Assembly (NCBI GenBank): GCA_045654025.1
Contig: JAZOMO010000044.1
Location: 1 to 64,000, forward strand
DNA: 64,000 bases
DNA from: Scatosoma sp045654025
Lineage (GTDB): Bacteria > Bacillota > Clostridia > Christensenellales > Borkfalkiaceae
Direction: 5' to 3'
How positions within the stretch are numbered: position 1 is the stretch's first letter; each line of letters opens with the position of its first letter. Below, in pieces: positions 25,559 through 33,681 of this stretch. A program made the translations under genes and the position numbers. The notes beneath the pieces are model-generated. The model was not told the DNA's origin, did not search any database, and saw nothing but the letters and a program-made list of their open reading frames with translations.

Positions 25559-26086
25559 TCACTTCTTCAAAATCCTCGCCACCAACGCAAAGACTTGCTT
25601 ATTCAGACGGTAAAAGGCGTAGTCGTACATGACGAAGTACAGCGTGCTACCCACAAGCACAATCGGCAGAGCGTACGCATCCAACCAGTTCACCCCTGTC
25701 GTCTGCACCACCAGCCACCAAAACAACAGCATCGCGCCGTCAAACCAAACGCATTTCACGAGGAATGCCAGCCATTTTTTTACCTTCAATTTTTCCTGCA
25801 AGTCGTTGAGTAACGGATGTAATCCAAAAAACAGTATAAAGGGCAATAAATCAATAAAATACCCTGCCGTACCGATCATCAAGACGGTAAGCAGCAAAGT
25901 TGCCACGTACGCCATCACGTATCCTATGTACGATTTTTTAGCAAGAGGCAAGGAAAGCGCAATAGACGCTACCATGTACCCAACGAACAGTAAAATGGAA
26001 GTAAAATTCCCCACGGCAAGAAACAGGGTGGCTATCGCCGTGGATACACCTGCCAAAGCCACCTCGCGCGCGGTAATTCTTCGCAC
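25559..26086 (-). CDS. Small multi-helix membrane protein
   Basis: 175 residues with about five hydrophobic segments, starting MRRITAREVALAGVSTAIATLF. This N-terminal pattern and length resemble ECF-type S components and DUF2232-like proteins, but nothing specific supports a substrate. It lies between the J-domain-like gene and rlmD in the same operon, with short gaps (5 and 29 bases). Function unknown. Confidence 0.75.
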   Translation of the reverse strand: MRRITAREVALAGVSTAIATLFLAVGNFTSILLFVGYMVASIALSLPLAKKSYIGYVMAYVATLLLTVLMIGTAGYFIDLLPFILFFGLHPLLNDLQEKLKVKKWLAFLVKCVWFDGAMLLFWWLVVQTTGVNWLDAYALPIVLVGSTLYFVMYDYAFYRLNKQVFALVARILKK

Positions 26087-26091
26087 TGTGA

Positions 26092-26706
26092 TTACCTACA
26101 CATACAGCCGTTCAAACAGCTGTTGATGCAGATGTTTGCACCACAGCAGCAACAGCACTGATCGCACATGCTCGTGCCTCCCATCTGCGGCGCTCCTCCA
26201 CCAGACATGCCGCCATAAGGGGCTTGCTGATTGCCCGCCTCTCTTTGTCTTTGCTCATACTCCGCTTTGGCGTTCAGCTTTCCGTAGGCATCCCGATACT
26301 TATTGCAATCGGGGTCCATTTGCATGGCGATTTCCAGTTGCTTTTTACTGTCGTTCGTCCAACCCTTTTTATAGTACACCACCGCCTGCAAATAATGCCA
26401 TTCCGCGGTTCGTTCGTTAAATTCGTCAAGCACTGCCTGCGCCCCGTTGATATCCCCCTCTTTGAGCAGTCGGGAAATCTCCTCGAACGCCGCCTCGCCC
26501 GTAGTGTTTTTACTCTGACGCTTTCTCTCTGCCGTCAGTTCCTTGTATGCGTTTTCCAGCTCGGTCAGCTTGCGCGCCGCCTCATTGCCAGCCTCGCCGT
26601 CCTGCCAACGCTCCTCGCGATACTGTTCGCGAAGCCTTTCATATGCGGCAGCCAGCTCCTCATCCGTCGCCGTTTCCGTTAATCCGAATAATGTGTATAA
26701 ATCCAT
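26092..26706 (-). CDS. J-domain-like protein without HPD, with a cysteine-cluster tail
   Basis: 204 residues. Residues 1-65 read like a DnaJ domain (MDLYTLFGLTETATDEELAAAYERL...) but the HPD tripeptide needed to stimulate DnaK is absent. A TPR-like helical region (about 85-150) follows, then a Gln/Gly-rich linker and a terminal cluster CDQCCCCCGANIC...CMCR with about eleven cysteines. The ATG directly abuts the stop of the upstream DUF5685 gene. Pairing of J-domain-like proteins with DUF5685 is known in Clostridia; the cysteine tail suggests metal binding or a lipidated or palmitoyl-like anchor (inference). Confidence 0.8.
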   Translation of the reverse strand: MDLYTLFGLTETATDEELAAAYERLREQYREERWQDGEAGNEAARKLTELENAYKELTAERKRQSKNTTGEAAFEEISRLLKEGDINGAQAVLDEFNERTAEWHYLQAVVYYKKGWTNDSKKQLEIAMQMDPDCNKYRDAYGKLNAKAEYEQRQREAGNQQAPYGGMSGGGAPQMGGTSMCDQCCCCCGANICINSCLNGCMCR

Positions 26707-27582
26707 TTATTTACCCTCTTTTTTATGTTTTTTACAAGCCTCGCAACTCCCCTTCATCACCCTTGCCGTTTCCGCGGGTAAGCCACGAAGTAGGATATTG
26801 TCCACCAAATCTCGATTGAAGTGCATCGTCAGCCTTTCCAGCCGTTCCCGTATGTCCGTAAACAGCGTACCGAAGACGAACTGCAAATCCTCTGCCTGCT
26901 TTTCTATAAGAGCGCATTTACTCTCCGCCCCATAGGCAAGCCTTAAGGGGTTGTAGGCGTTTTTCTTTACGTCCTTGTCGTAATCGTCCAACGCATCAAT
27001 AAGATACACCCATTTCCCCACGTCGTAGAACAAAGCGTAGGCGTCCTCGCTCTTTTTATCCTCTAAAAAGTATTCAGACAGCCTTGCCATCATCGTGGCG
27101 GAAGGATCTGCGGCTCGGTCTATGCTGTCCGTGCATGCTTTTTCTATCGCGGCCTGCTCCTCTATCCCCTTGCGGACGATAGCGCAAAGCTCAGGATATG
27201 CTTTTTCTGCGCGCTTGTGACCGCGGGTGAACGCCAGCTTTTTGATGCCGCCCTTGTCACCGTCTTCGACGTCATCCACGCACTTATAATAGGCAAGCTC
27301 TGTGTTCAGCGCGCCAAGCTTTTTTGTCAGCTCGTCCACCTCTGCCATCTGCTTGGTGCGGATACAGTGGGTCAAACAATGCTGTTTTTCCACCTTTACG
27401 TCTTGCCCCAACAGATTGTGCAACAGCGCAGATAAAAAAGCAATATCGTAGGTCAAGCCTAATCTCGCCCTCTGTCCGCATACCTGCCCGATGCCTTTGC
27501 ATACACCACAATACAGAGCCTCGTACAAGGTCTGGTCTTTGAGGTATAAATAGGGCATATCCGGACGGACGTATCCAAACAT
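26707..27582 (-). CDS. DUF5685 family protein, all-helical, with an Asp-rich motif
   Basis: ATG 27582 is chosen (AAAGGAG 6 bases upstream, below the promoter at 27633); 291 residues. It begins MFGYVRPDMP, typical of DUF5685, has YCGVCKG near residue 25, paired Cys (CLTHC), and ends with CEACKKHKKEGK. The rest is helical. The segment ALDDYDKD near residue 200 has the DDxxxD spacing of class I isoprenoid-synthase-like folds, so a prenyl-diphosphate or metal role is conceivable, but this is inference. First gene of the operon. Confidence 0.85.
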   Translation of the reverse strand: MFGYVRPDMPYLYLKDQTLYEALYCGVCKGIGQVCGQRARLGLTYDIAFLSALLHNLLGQDVKVEKQHCLTHCIRTKQMAEVDELTKKLGALNTELAYYKCVDDVEDGDKGGIKKLAFTRGHKRAEKAYPELCAIVRKGIEEQAAIEKACTDSIDRAADPSATMMARLSEYFLEDKKSEDAYALFYDVGKWVYLIDALDDYDKDVKKNAYNPLRLAYGAESKCALIEKQAEDLQFVFGTLFTDIRERLERLTMHFNRDLVDNILLRGLPAETARVMKGSCEACKKHKKEGK

Positions 27583-27632
27583 AGCATTCTCCTTTGATGA
27601 AATCCTGTTTTTGCACACTTTGGCTCATTATC

Positions 27633-27661
27633 ATTATAACACGCCTAAAAGCAAAAGGCAA
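27633..27661 (-). promoter_or_regulatory. Sigma-A promoter of the DUF5685-rlmD operon
   Basis: TTGCCT (27656-27661) and TATAAT (27633-27638) on the minus strand, 17-base spacer. Leader of about 45 bases to ATG 27582. Confidence 0.8.
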
Positions 27662-27768
27662 ACGGATAACCTGATTTTCGTAGAAAATCCAGAAAAATAT
27701 CATCTTCTTTTCACACAAACCGCCTTTTTGTAGTTTGCACCTCCGCCCGACCTTTCATACAAAGGAAA

Positions 27769-27792
27769 AACCGCAACGGTTGCGTTGCGGTT
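27769..27792. terminator. Intrinsic terminator after thrC
   Basis: AACCGCAAC (27769-27777) pairs with GTTGCGGTT (27784-27792). Both sides have U-rich outflow; the likely user is thrC, transcribed leftward. Confidence 0.8.
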
Positions 27793-27809
27793 TTCGTTAT
27801 TTTATTATT

Positions 27810-29345
27810 TTATTTCTCATCAGGGATGGGGACGATATTCCCATCCACAAAATCCAGTACCGCTGCCGCCATCTTTTTCAGGTCGTTGGGGTAGGTCTTT
27901 TTAAACCGCAGGGGGCGATAGCGCAGGTCGAGCAAGCTCTTCGGCGGCTTCATCGCCGTCAGTAAATTTAAACGCTTGATTCCCTTAAAGCTATCCTTGA
28001 CGTCGTTGCCCGACAGCGCGTACAAAACGTCTTGGGGGAATTTATAAGGGTTTGCCGTGGAGAGTACAACCGTCTGCGTGACGTCCTTTCTGTCACGTTT
28101 TTCCATCGCCTCCAGATACACCGCCAGCGCAACGCCGGTGTGCGTATCCATCGCGTAGCCGTATTCTTCAAAGACTTCGTACATCGCCTCAACGGTATCG
28201 TCTTCGCTGGCAAATCCACCATGGAAATCGGCTTTAACTTTGCTGAGCTCTTCCGTCGTAATCGTGTATTCGCCCTTCTCTTGCAAAGACTTCATTCTCT
28301 CTGCCGTCACCTTGGCGTTTCTACCGCTGATTTCAAACAGCAAGCGTTCGAGGTTTGAGGACACCAAAATGTCCATAGACGGAGACATGGTACGGTGGAA
28401 ATCGCGTTTTACATCGTATTTTCCTGTCGCAAAGAAGTCGGCAAGCACCTTGTTTTTGTTGGACGCACACAGCAGTTTTCTTACGGGTAAGCCCATCTGC
28501 TTAGCGTACCAGCCCGCCAAAATATCGCCAAAGTTGCCCGTCGGTACGACGAAGTCAATCTGTTCGCCCATTTCCGCTTTTCCGCTGGTAATGAGGTCAA
28601 CGTAAGCGGAGAAGTAATAGGCGATTTGCGGCGCAAGACGTCCAAAGTTAATTGAGTTCGCACTGGAAACACGCACCCCTTTTTCTTGCAGAGCATTGTT
28701 GAAATCCTCATCCGCAAACAGCTTCTTCACCGCGCGCTGACAGTCGTCAAAGTTACCCGAAACCGCCGCAACGAAGACGTTTTGACCGTCCTGCACACAC
28801 ATTTGCAGGCGTTGCATTTTCGCAACCCCTTCATCGGGATAGAATACCGATACCTTCGTACCAGGTACGTCACGGAAGCCTTCCAGCGCCGCTTTACCCG
28901 TGTCGCCGCTGGTCGCGGTCAAAATCAAAATATCGTCGTTGATGCCCAGTTTTTCGCAACTGCGCTTTAATAAGTACGGCAATACGGTCAGCGCCATATC
29001 CTTGAATGCGCAAGTAGGGCCGTGGAACAACTCCAAGATATAAAAGCCGTCGTCAATCTTGACGAGGGGTACGGGGTCGCCACCCTCGAAGTTCGAATAC
29101 GCCTTCGTGCAGGTTTCTAGTAAGAAATCCTGCCCCAGCTCCGCGCCGAGGTATTTTCCAAGAATGAACGCCGCACGTTCGGGGTAGTTCATCTCTCCCA
29201 TTTTTATCAGTTCTTCCTCGGTCACATTCGGGAAGCTTTCAGGCACGAACAAGCCGCCGTCTGAGGCGAGCCCTTTTACAATCGCTTCCGCACCCGTTAC
29301 CTTTTCCTTACTGCGCGTGGAAATAAAACGCATAACTTTACTCAT
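27810..29345 (-). CDS. thrC: Threonine synthase
   Basis: 511 residues; converts O-phosphohomoserine to threonine with pyridoxal phosphate. The N-terminus (MRFISTRSKEKVTGAEAIVKGLASDGGLFVPE) and the PLP lysine motif HGPTCAFKDMAL near residue 110 identify the long (class II, bacterial/yeast-type) form. TATSGDTGKAA and VPTGNFGDILAG form phosphate-binding loops. A TAGGAG site lies 9 bases before the ATG. It is a single gene between two terminators; no threonine T-box leader is visible. Confidence 0.95.
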   Translation of the reverse strand: MSKVMRFISTRSKEKVTGAEAIVKGLASDGGLFVPESFPNVTEEELIKMGEMNYPERAAFILGKYLGAELGQDFLLETCTKAYSNFEGGDPVPLVKIDDGFYILELFHGPTCAFKDMALTVLPYLLKRSCEKLGINDDILILTATSGDTGKAALEGFRDVPGTKVSVFYPDEGVAKMQRLQMCVQDGQNVFVAAVSGNFDDCQRAVKKLFADEDFNNALQEKGVRVSSANSINFGRLAPQIAYYFSAYVDLITSGKAEMGEQIDFVVPTGNFGDILAGWYAKQMGLPVRKLLCASNKNKVLADFFATGKYDVKRDFHRTMSPSMDILVSSNLERLLFEISGRNAKVTAERMKSLQEKGEYTITTEELSKVKADFHGGFASEDDTVEAMYEVFEEYGYAMDTHTGVALAVYLEAMEKRDRKDVTQTVVLSTANPYKFPQDVLYALSGNDVKDSFKGIKRLNLLTAMKPPKSLLDLRYRPLRFKKTYPNDLKKMAAAVLDFVDGNIVPIPDEK

Positions 29346-29390
29346 AGGTACTTACTCCTAAACATTAGGTACTTTCTTTTAAAAAACGAA

Positions 29391-29418
29391 ACGCCGAGGC
29401 GCATATGCGTATCGGCGT
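29391..29418 (-). terminator. Intrinsic terminator after the small P-loop gene
   Basis: ACGCCGA (29391-29397) pairs with TCGGCGT (29412-29418), with a further inner GCGCATATGC fold. Leftward outflow is T-rich. Confidence 0.8.
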
Positions 29419-29438
29419 CTTTTGTCTAACGCGTGGAA

Positions 29439-29846
29439 TTAAACGTATTTTGCCACAAAATCAGGCAATTCTTCCTTGGTTGCGGTGACCGTTACGGTGA
29501 CCGTCAAGCCGTCCTGCGCTGCCACCTTATCCAGCATGTAGAAGAAGCTTGCCAGCTCTGCTACGGGTTTGCCTGCGATACGAACGATACCGTCGATGTA
29601 AACGTATTCGTTGTCGTTGTTGCCCGCGATAACGCCTTTGATGAAGCCGCACAATGCCGCTTCGCCTGCGATATCGTATTCGCTGACGTCGATGAAACGG
29701 ATTTCACGCTCTAAGTCATACATACCGCGCTTGGAATCAGAAATAAAAATCATATGTCCTTTGGCTTCGGATACGGTAGCGTTTGCCGCGTCAATCAAGA
29801 GCTTCGTTTTACCCGTACCTTTTGCGCCGTAAATTACTTTAATCAT
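29439..29846 (-). CDS. Small P-loop NTPase-like protein of unknown function
   Basis: 135 residues. Walker A YGAKGTGKT spans residues about 6-14, and a possible Walker B strand YVYIDG lies near residue 80. The protein is much shorter than most ATPases of known function and has no second domain. Similar short proteins are annotated loosely as PilT-like in Clostridia; no pilus gene is nearby. The start follows a GGAGGA site by about 10 bases. It is monocistronic between aspB and thrC. Confidence 0.8.
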   Translation of the reverse strand: MIKVIYGAKGTGKTKLLIDAANATVSEAKGHMIFISDSKRGMYDLEREIRFIDVSEYDIAGEAALCGFIKGVIAGNNDNEYVYIDGIVRIAGKPVAELASFFYMLDKVAAQDGLTVTVTVTATKEELPDFVAKYV

Positions 29847-30002
29847 AGTTCAAAATCCTCCCAGATTGTCTTTCTCCCCCTTTCGTTCACTTTCAAACCG
29901 TCGGGGTTGATTATAGTGTAGCAAATTTTTTCGCCGATTTCAATACCTTTTTGAAAAAATTTTCCGCTTTTTCACAACTTTTTTTTGCTTTTTTGTCTAT
30001 TT

Positions 30003-31202
30003 TTAGACCAAAGCCTTGACGAAACGGGCAATTCTCTTTAAACCTTCTTCAATATCCGCCTCAGACAAAGCATACGAAAGGCGTACGCAATCGTCTGCGC
30101 CAAAGGAAATTCCGGGTACAGTCGCCACCTTTTCTTCTTCCAACAGAAGGTCTGCGAACGCAATCGAACCGTCGATGACCTTGTCACCGTACTTTTTGCC
30201 GTACAAGTCGCTGACGCACAGCATGACGTAGAACGCGCCGTCCGGCTCAACGCCCGACACACCGTCAATCTCAGCGATGAGTTTCAAAAGTTTTGCACGA
30301 CGGCTATCGAATATTGCCACCATCTTCTGCATCTCTTCCTCGGGAGAGGAGAGCGCCTCCAAGGTTGCATACTGCGAAATAGAGCTTGCGTTCGAGGTTG
30401 CGTGGCTCTGGAAAGAGTCTATCGCCTTCGCCACGTCCTTAGGCGCAGCAAGGTAGCCGATACGCCAGCCCGTCATTGCGTACGATTTCGAAACGCCGTT
30501 GACAACGATGGTCAAATCCTTCATCTTCTCACTACAAGCCGCGATAGAGAAGGGTTTTACGCCGTTATAGCAAAGCTTTTCGTAAATCTCGTCAGAGAGG
30601 ACGAAAATACCTGCCTCCTCGCACACCTTTGCGATAGCGCGCACTTCTTCCTCGTTGTATACCGCGCCCGTAGGGTTGGACGGAGAGTTGAAAATCAACA
30701 TCTTCGTCTTCGGGGTAATCGCCGCCTTCAAGTCCTCTGCGGAGAATTTGAACTTGTTTTCCTTCTTGCAATACAGATACTTAGGAACGCCGCCGCACAC
30801 CTTGACAACTTCAGGGTAGGTCAACCAGTAAGGAGCAGGGATAATAACTTCGTCCCCCTCGTCCAAAATTGCATAGCAAGCGTTATAAATCGAATGCTTT
30901 GCGCCGTTGGAAACGATAATTTGCGAAGGTTCGTAGGAAAGACCATTGTCCTTTTTAAATTTTTCGCAAATCGCCTTGCGCAGGGGCACTAAACCCGAGG
31001 ACGGCGTGTATTTCGTATATCCTTTATCGAGGGCCGCTTTTGCCGCCGCAATAATATTATCAGGGGTGTTAAAATCCGGCTCGCCTACGCCGAAGGAAAC
31101 GACAGGTTCACCTGCCTCCTTCATCGCCTTCGCCTTTGCGGAAATCGCAAGGGTCAAGGAAGGGGAAATGGATTTCATTCTCTTGGCAATTCTTTCGCTC
31201 AT
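30003..31202 (-). CDS. aspB: Aspartate aminotransferase, class I (AspB type)
   Basis: 399 residues, colinear with Bacillus AspB. Interconverts aspartate and oxaloacetate, with 2-oxoglutarate and glutamate, using PLP in the cytoplasm. SFGVGEPDFNTP, the NPTGAVY loop, SDEIYEKL, the PLP lysine in NGVSKSYAMTGWRIGY (near 240), and the carboxylate-binding arginine in RLSYALSE are all visible. GGAG lies 7 bases upstream of ATG 31202, and a sigma-A promoter follows further upstream. Some members transaminate other amino acids, so substrate range is open. Confidence 0.92.
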   Translation of the reverse strand: MSERIAKRMKSISPSLTLAISAKAKAMKEAGEPVVSFGVGEPDFNTPDNIIAAAKAALDKGYTKYTPSSGLVPLRKAICEKFKKDNGLSYEPSQIIVSNGAKHSIYNACYAILDEGDEVIIPAPYWLTYPEVVKVCGGVPKYLYCKKENKFKFSAEDLKAAITPKTKMLIFNSPSNPTGAVYNEEEVRAIAKVCEEAGIFVLSDEIYEKLCYNGVKPFSIAACSEKMKDLTIVVNGVSKSYAMTGWRIGYLAAPKDVAKAIDSFQSHATSNASSISQYATLEALSSPEEEMQKMVAIFDSRRAKLLKLIAEIDGVSGVEPDGAFYVMLCVSDLYGKKYGDKVIDGSIAFADLLLEEEKVATVPGISFGADDCVRLSYALSEADIEEGLKRIARFVKALV

Positions 31203-31260
31203 ATCTTTACTCCGTTCGTAAATTTACCGTCGCCTACTCTCTTTTACAAGCAACAGACCT

Positions 31261-31289
31261 ATTGTACCCTTTTTTAGAAAATAAAGCAA
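31261..31289 (-). promoter_or_regulatory. Sigma-A promoter of aspB
   Basis: TTGCTT (31284-31289), 17 bases, TACAAT (31261-31266) on the minus strand. The predicted start is near 31254, giving a leader of about 50 bases. Confidence 0.75.
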
Positions 31290-31389
31290 GCAACCGACCC
31301 CCAAATTTATGAAATAAATTGCCTGTTATCGAAAAATTTTTTTAAATAGAGGGTTTTAATTCGTTTTGTCGATTGTTTTTATCGAAAAA

Positions 31390-31419
31390 ATAGGGCGCAA
31401 GGATAGGCCTGCGCTCTAT
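31390..31419. terminator. Intrinsic terminator after the TrmN6-like gene
   Basis: ATAGGGCGCA (31390-31399) pairs with TGCGCTCTAT (31410-31419), one mismatch. U-rich on both sides; it serves the leftward methyltransferase gene. Confidence 0.8.
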
Positions 31420-31422
31420 TTT

Positions 31423-32124
31423 TTATCGTTGATTGATGATGGTTGGCAGGATTTCCGTTGCGGGCTTGCCGCCCTTTACGCCTTCGATGAGCAGTAGGTA
31501 GGGCTTTGCGCCCTCTCTGCCCGCCACGAATTGCAGGCGTTTGACTTCGATCCCTTTACTCTTCAGAACATAGCAGATTTCCGCCAAGCGGTCGGCGCGG
31601 TGCACCATACAAAGTCTTCCGCCGTATTGCAAGCACTTCGCCGCCGAAGCCGCGATTTCTTCCAGCGTTAAGGTAAGTTCCTTTCGGCAGATTGCCTTCT
31701 CGTATTCGGCGTTGTCAAAGCCCGTACCCGCCCTCTCGTAAGGGGGGTTACAGAGCACCAACGAAAAGGCGTCGTGATATTGCTTTGAAATGTCCTGCAG
31801 ACGGCAATTTTCCACCGTAAAGTTCGTAAATCCATTCAACGCCACCGTCTTTTGCGCCAACGCACAAAGGGGCGTCTGCATTTCAAACAGCGTGTAGGTG
31901 AGATTCGGTTTTTCATTGTGGTGCAGGGCGTGCGTATGGAAGGCAACGATGCCGCTTCCTGCGCAAAAATCGGCAATCTTATCCGACTTTTTTACTGAGG
32001 CAAATCGGGACAACAGCACGGAATCGGAGGTGAACCGATACAGAGTCGTATCTTGCACGATTTTTAAATTATCAATCCCCATGTCTTCAATGACTTCCGT
32101 GGGCTGTAAGAACATTTCCTGCAT
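31423..32124 (-). CDS. tRNA1(Val) adenine-N6 methyltransferase family (YfiC/TrmN6-like)
   Basis: ATG 32124 preferred over an in-frame GTG at 32133, because AGAGAGG lies 8 bases before the ATG; 233 residues. A Rossmann methyltransferase with DFCAGSGIV as SAM loop (about 52-60), an acidic FEMQ at strand 2, and the N6-amino methylase signature NPPYERAG near 126. Family members methylate A37 of tRNA1(Val) in E. coli; Firmicute orthologues are inferred to act on tRNA. It is divergent from the germination operon and has its own promoter. Confidence 0.88.
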   Translation of the reverse strand: MQEMFLQPTEVIEDMGIDNLKIVQDTTLYRFTSDSVLLSRFASVKKSDKIADFCAGSGIVAFHTHALHHNEKPNLTYTLFEMQTPLCALAQKTVALNGFTNFTVENCRLQDISKQYHDAFSLVLCNPPYERAGTGFDNAEYEKAICRKELTLTLEEIAASAAKCLQYGGRLCMVHRADRLAEICYVLKSKGIEVKRLQFVAGREGAKPYLLLIEGVKGGKPATEILPTIINQR

Positions 32125-32147
32125 GTAACGCACCTCTCTTTACGGAT

Positions 32148-32177
32148 ATTATAACACATGCTACCCTTCTATGTCAA
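32148..32177 (-). promoter_or_regulatory. Sigma-A promoter of the TrmN6-like gene
   Basis: TTGACA (32172-32177) and TATAAT (32148-32153), 18-base spacer, minus strand. Leader about 20 bases. Confidence 0.85.
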
Positions 32178-32220
32178 GAAAATGGAATATTTCCCCTCTC
32201 TCTGCAACAAACTGTGAAAA

Positions 32221-33681
32221 ATGGAAAAATTAACAAGCGATTTACAACAAAATCAAGAGGCTATCAGAGCCCTTTTGCCCGCCGAGGATATCCTCAGCTT
32301 CCTATTTGAAAGCGCGGACGGCGTGCCTTGTCTGCTCGTTTACGCGGACGGTATGGTGAATAAGGAACTCTTAGGCGAACAGGTCACCCAGCCGTTGCAG
32401 AATATTGCGCTCCCCGAAGGGGAGAGCCTGAAAGAGGTCGTCAAAACCACCTGCCGTTTTCCCGAATGCAAAGAGGTGGAAACGCTAAGCGATTGCAGTA
32501 GGGAAATTTTGGACGGGAACACTCTGCTCCTCGTGGACGGTATGGCTGTGGGACTTATCTTCGGGGCAAAGCTCCTGCCCACCCGCGCCGTTGCAGAACC
32601 ACCCACCGACGTCGCCGTAAAAGGCCCGAGAGAGGGCTTCATCGAGGATGTAAAGACGAATATGACCTTGGTGCGAAAACGGCTAAAATCCGCCGATTTG
32701 CGTCTTGAAACCTCTCGCATCGGACGGCGTTCGGGCACCACCGTGTGTCTTTGCTATTTGGGCGGCATTGTCAATGAACAGGTAAAAACCGAAGTGGAAA
32801 ACCGCTTGCAAACAATTGACATTGATATTCTCCCCGATTCTTCGTACGTGGCAACGCTGTTATCCGAGCGCAGAAACTCCGTCTTTCGCTCGGTAGGAAC
32901 TACCGAGCGCCCCGACGTATTCGCCGCAAAACTCGCCGAAGGCAGGGTGGGGGTTTTGGTGGACGGATCGCCCATCGCCTTAACCTTGCCCTTTTCGCAG
33001 GTAGAGGACTTCCAGAGCAATGAGGATTACTACGTTTCCCCGTTTATGGCGACGATTTTTCGCGCGTTGCGGTTCTTTTCCGTGCTGATTGCACTGCTTG
33101 CGCCTGCGCTGTACGTGTGCAGTCAGTTGTTTAAAATGCAATTACTCCCCTTAAGCCTCACGCTGACCATCGCAAAGAGCACGAAGGACATCCCCCTCTC
33201 CCCTAGCATGGAGATGTTTTTAGTGTTGTTCGTATTAGAGGTGCTAAAAGAAGCCAGTATCCGTATGCCAAAGTACGTCGGCATGTCGCTGTCCGTGGTG
33301 GGGGCGCTCGTTTTGGGGGAAGCGGCGGTGTCCGCAGGGTTTTTATCCACCCCTGCCATCATCGTCGTTGCCTTTTCAGGAATTTGCCTTTATACCGTAC
33401 CAAATTTCGTGGAAACGGGCAGTATTTTGCGGTGGTTGTTCCTAATCACCGCAGGCAGTCTTGGGCCGTTTGGCTTAACCCTTTGCGTGGCGTTCGTGCT
33501 GTTTTATATGCTGACCACAGACAACTTTGGGTTGCCGCTCCTCGCCCCCTTCGCACCGATGACAAAGCATGATTTAAAGGACTCATTACTCAAGTTTGGG
33601 TTGGACGATTTACGCCAACGCCCGTATATCTACGGTTCAAAGAACCGTACGAGGTTGAAAAATAACGATGATTACGAATAA
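32221..33681 (+). CDS. Spore germination protein, GerA family (germinant receptor A subunit)
   Basis: 486 residues matching GerA/GerKA/SpoVAF proteins of the spore inner membrane. A soluble N-terminal half (KGPREGFIEDVKTNMTLVRKRL, a family hallmark, near 140) is followed by about five membrane helices after residue 280 (SPFMATIFRALRFFSVLIALL, SPSMEMFLVLFVLEVLKEASIRMPK) and the C-terminal PYIYG segment. It is first of three overlapping genes gerA-gerB-gerC. No Shine-Dalgarno site precedes the ATG, and no vegetative promoter is visible; a forespore sigma-G promoter is expected from family knowledge. Confidence 0.93.
   Translation: MEKLTSDLQQNQEAIRALLPAEDILSFLFESADGVPCLLVYADGMVNKELLGEQVTQPLQNIALPEGESLKEVVKTTCRFPECKEVETLSDCSREILDGNTLLLVDGMAVGLIFGAKLLPTRAVAEPPTDVAVKGPREGFIEDVKTNMTLVRKRLKSADLRLETSRIGRRSGTTVCLCYLGGIVNEQVKTEVENRLQTIDIDILPDSSYVATLLSERRNSVFRSVGTTERPDVFAAKLAEGRVGVLVDGSPIALTLPFSQVEDFQSNEDYYVSPFMATIFRALRFFSVLIALLAPALYVCSQLFKMQLLPLSLTLTIAKSTKDIPLSPSMEMFLVLFVLEVLKEASIRMPKYVGMSLSVVGALVLGEAAVSAGFLSTPAIIVVAFSGICLYTVPNFVETGSILRWLFLITAGSLGPFGLTLCVAFVLFYMLTTDNFGLPLLAPFAPMTKHDLKDSLLKFGLDDLRQRPYIYGSKNRTRLKNNDDYE

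Noticed and set aside
28780..29440. T-box or other amino-acid leader before thrC
   Set aside because: Only about 90 bases separate thrC from the preceding terminator, with no specifier stem or antiterminator signature.
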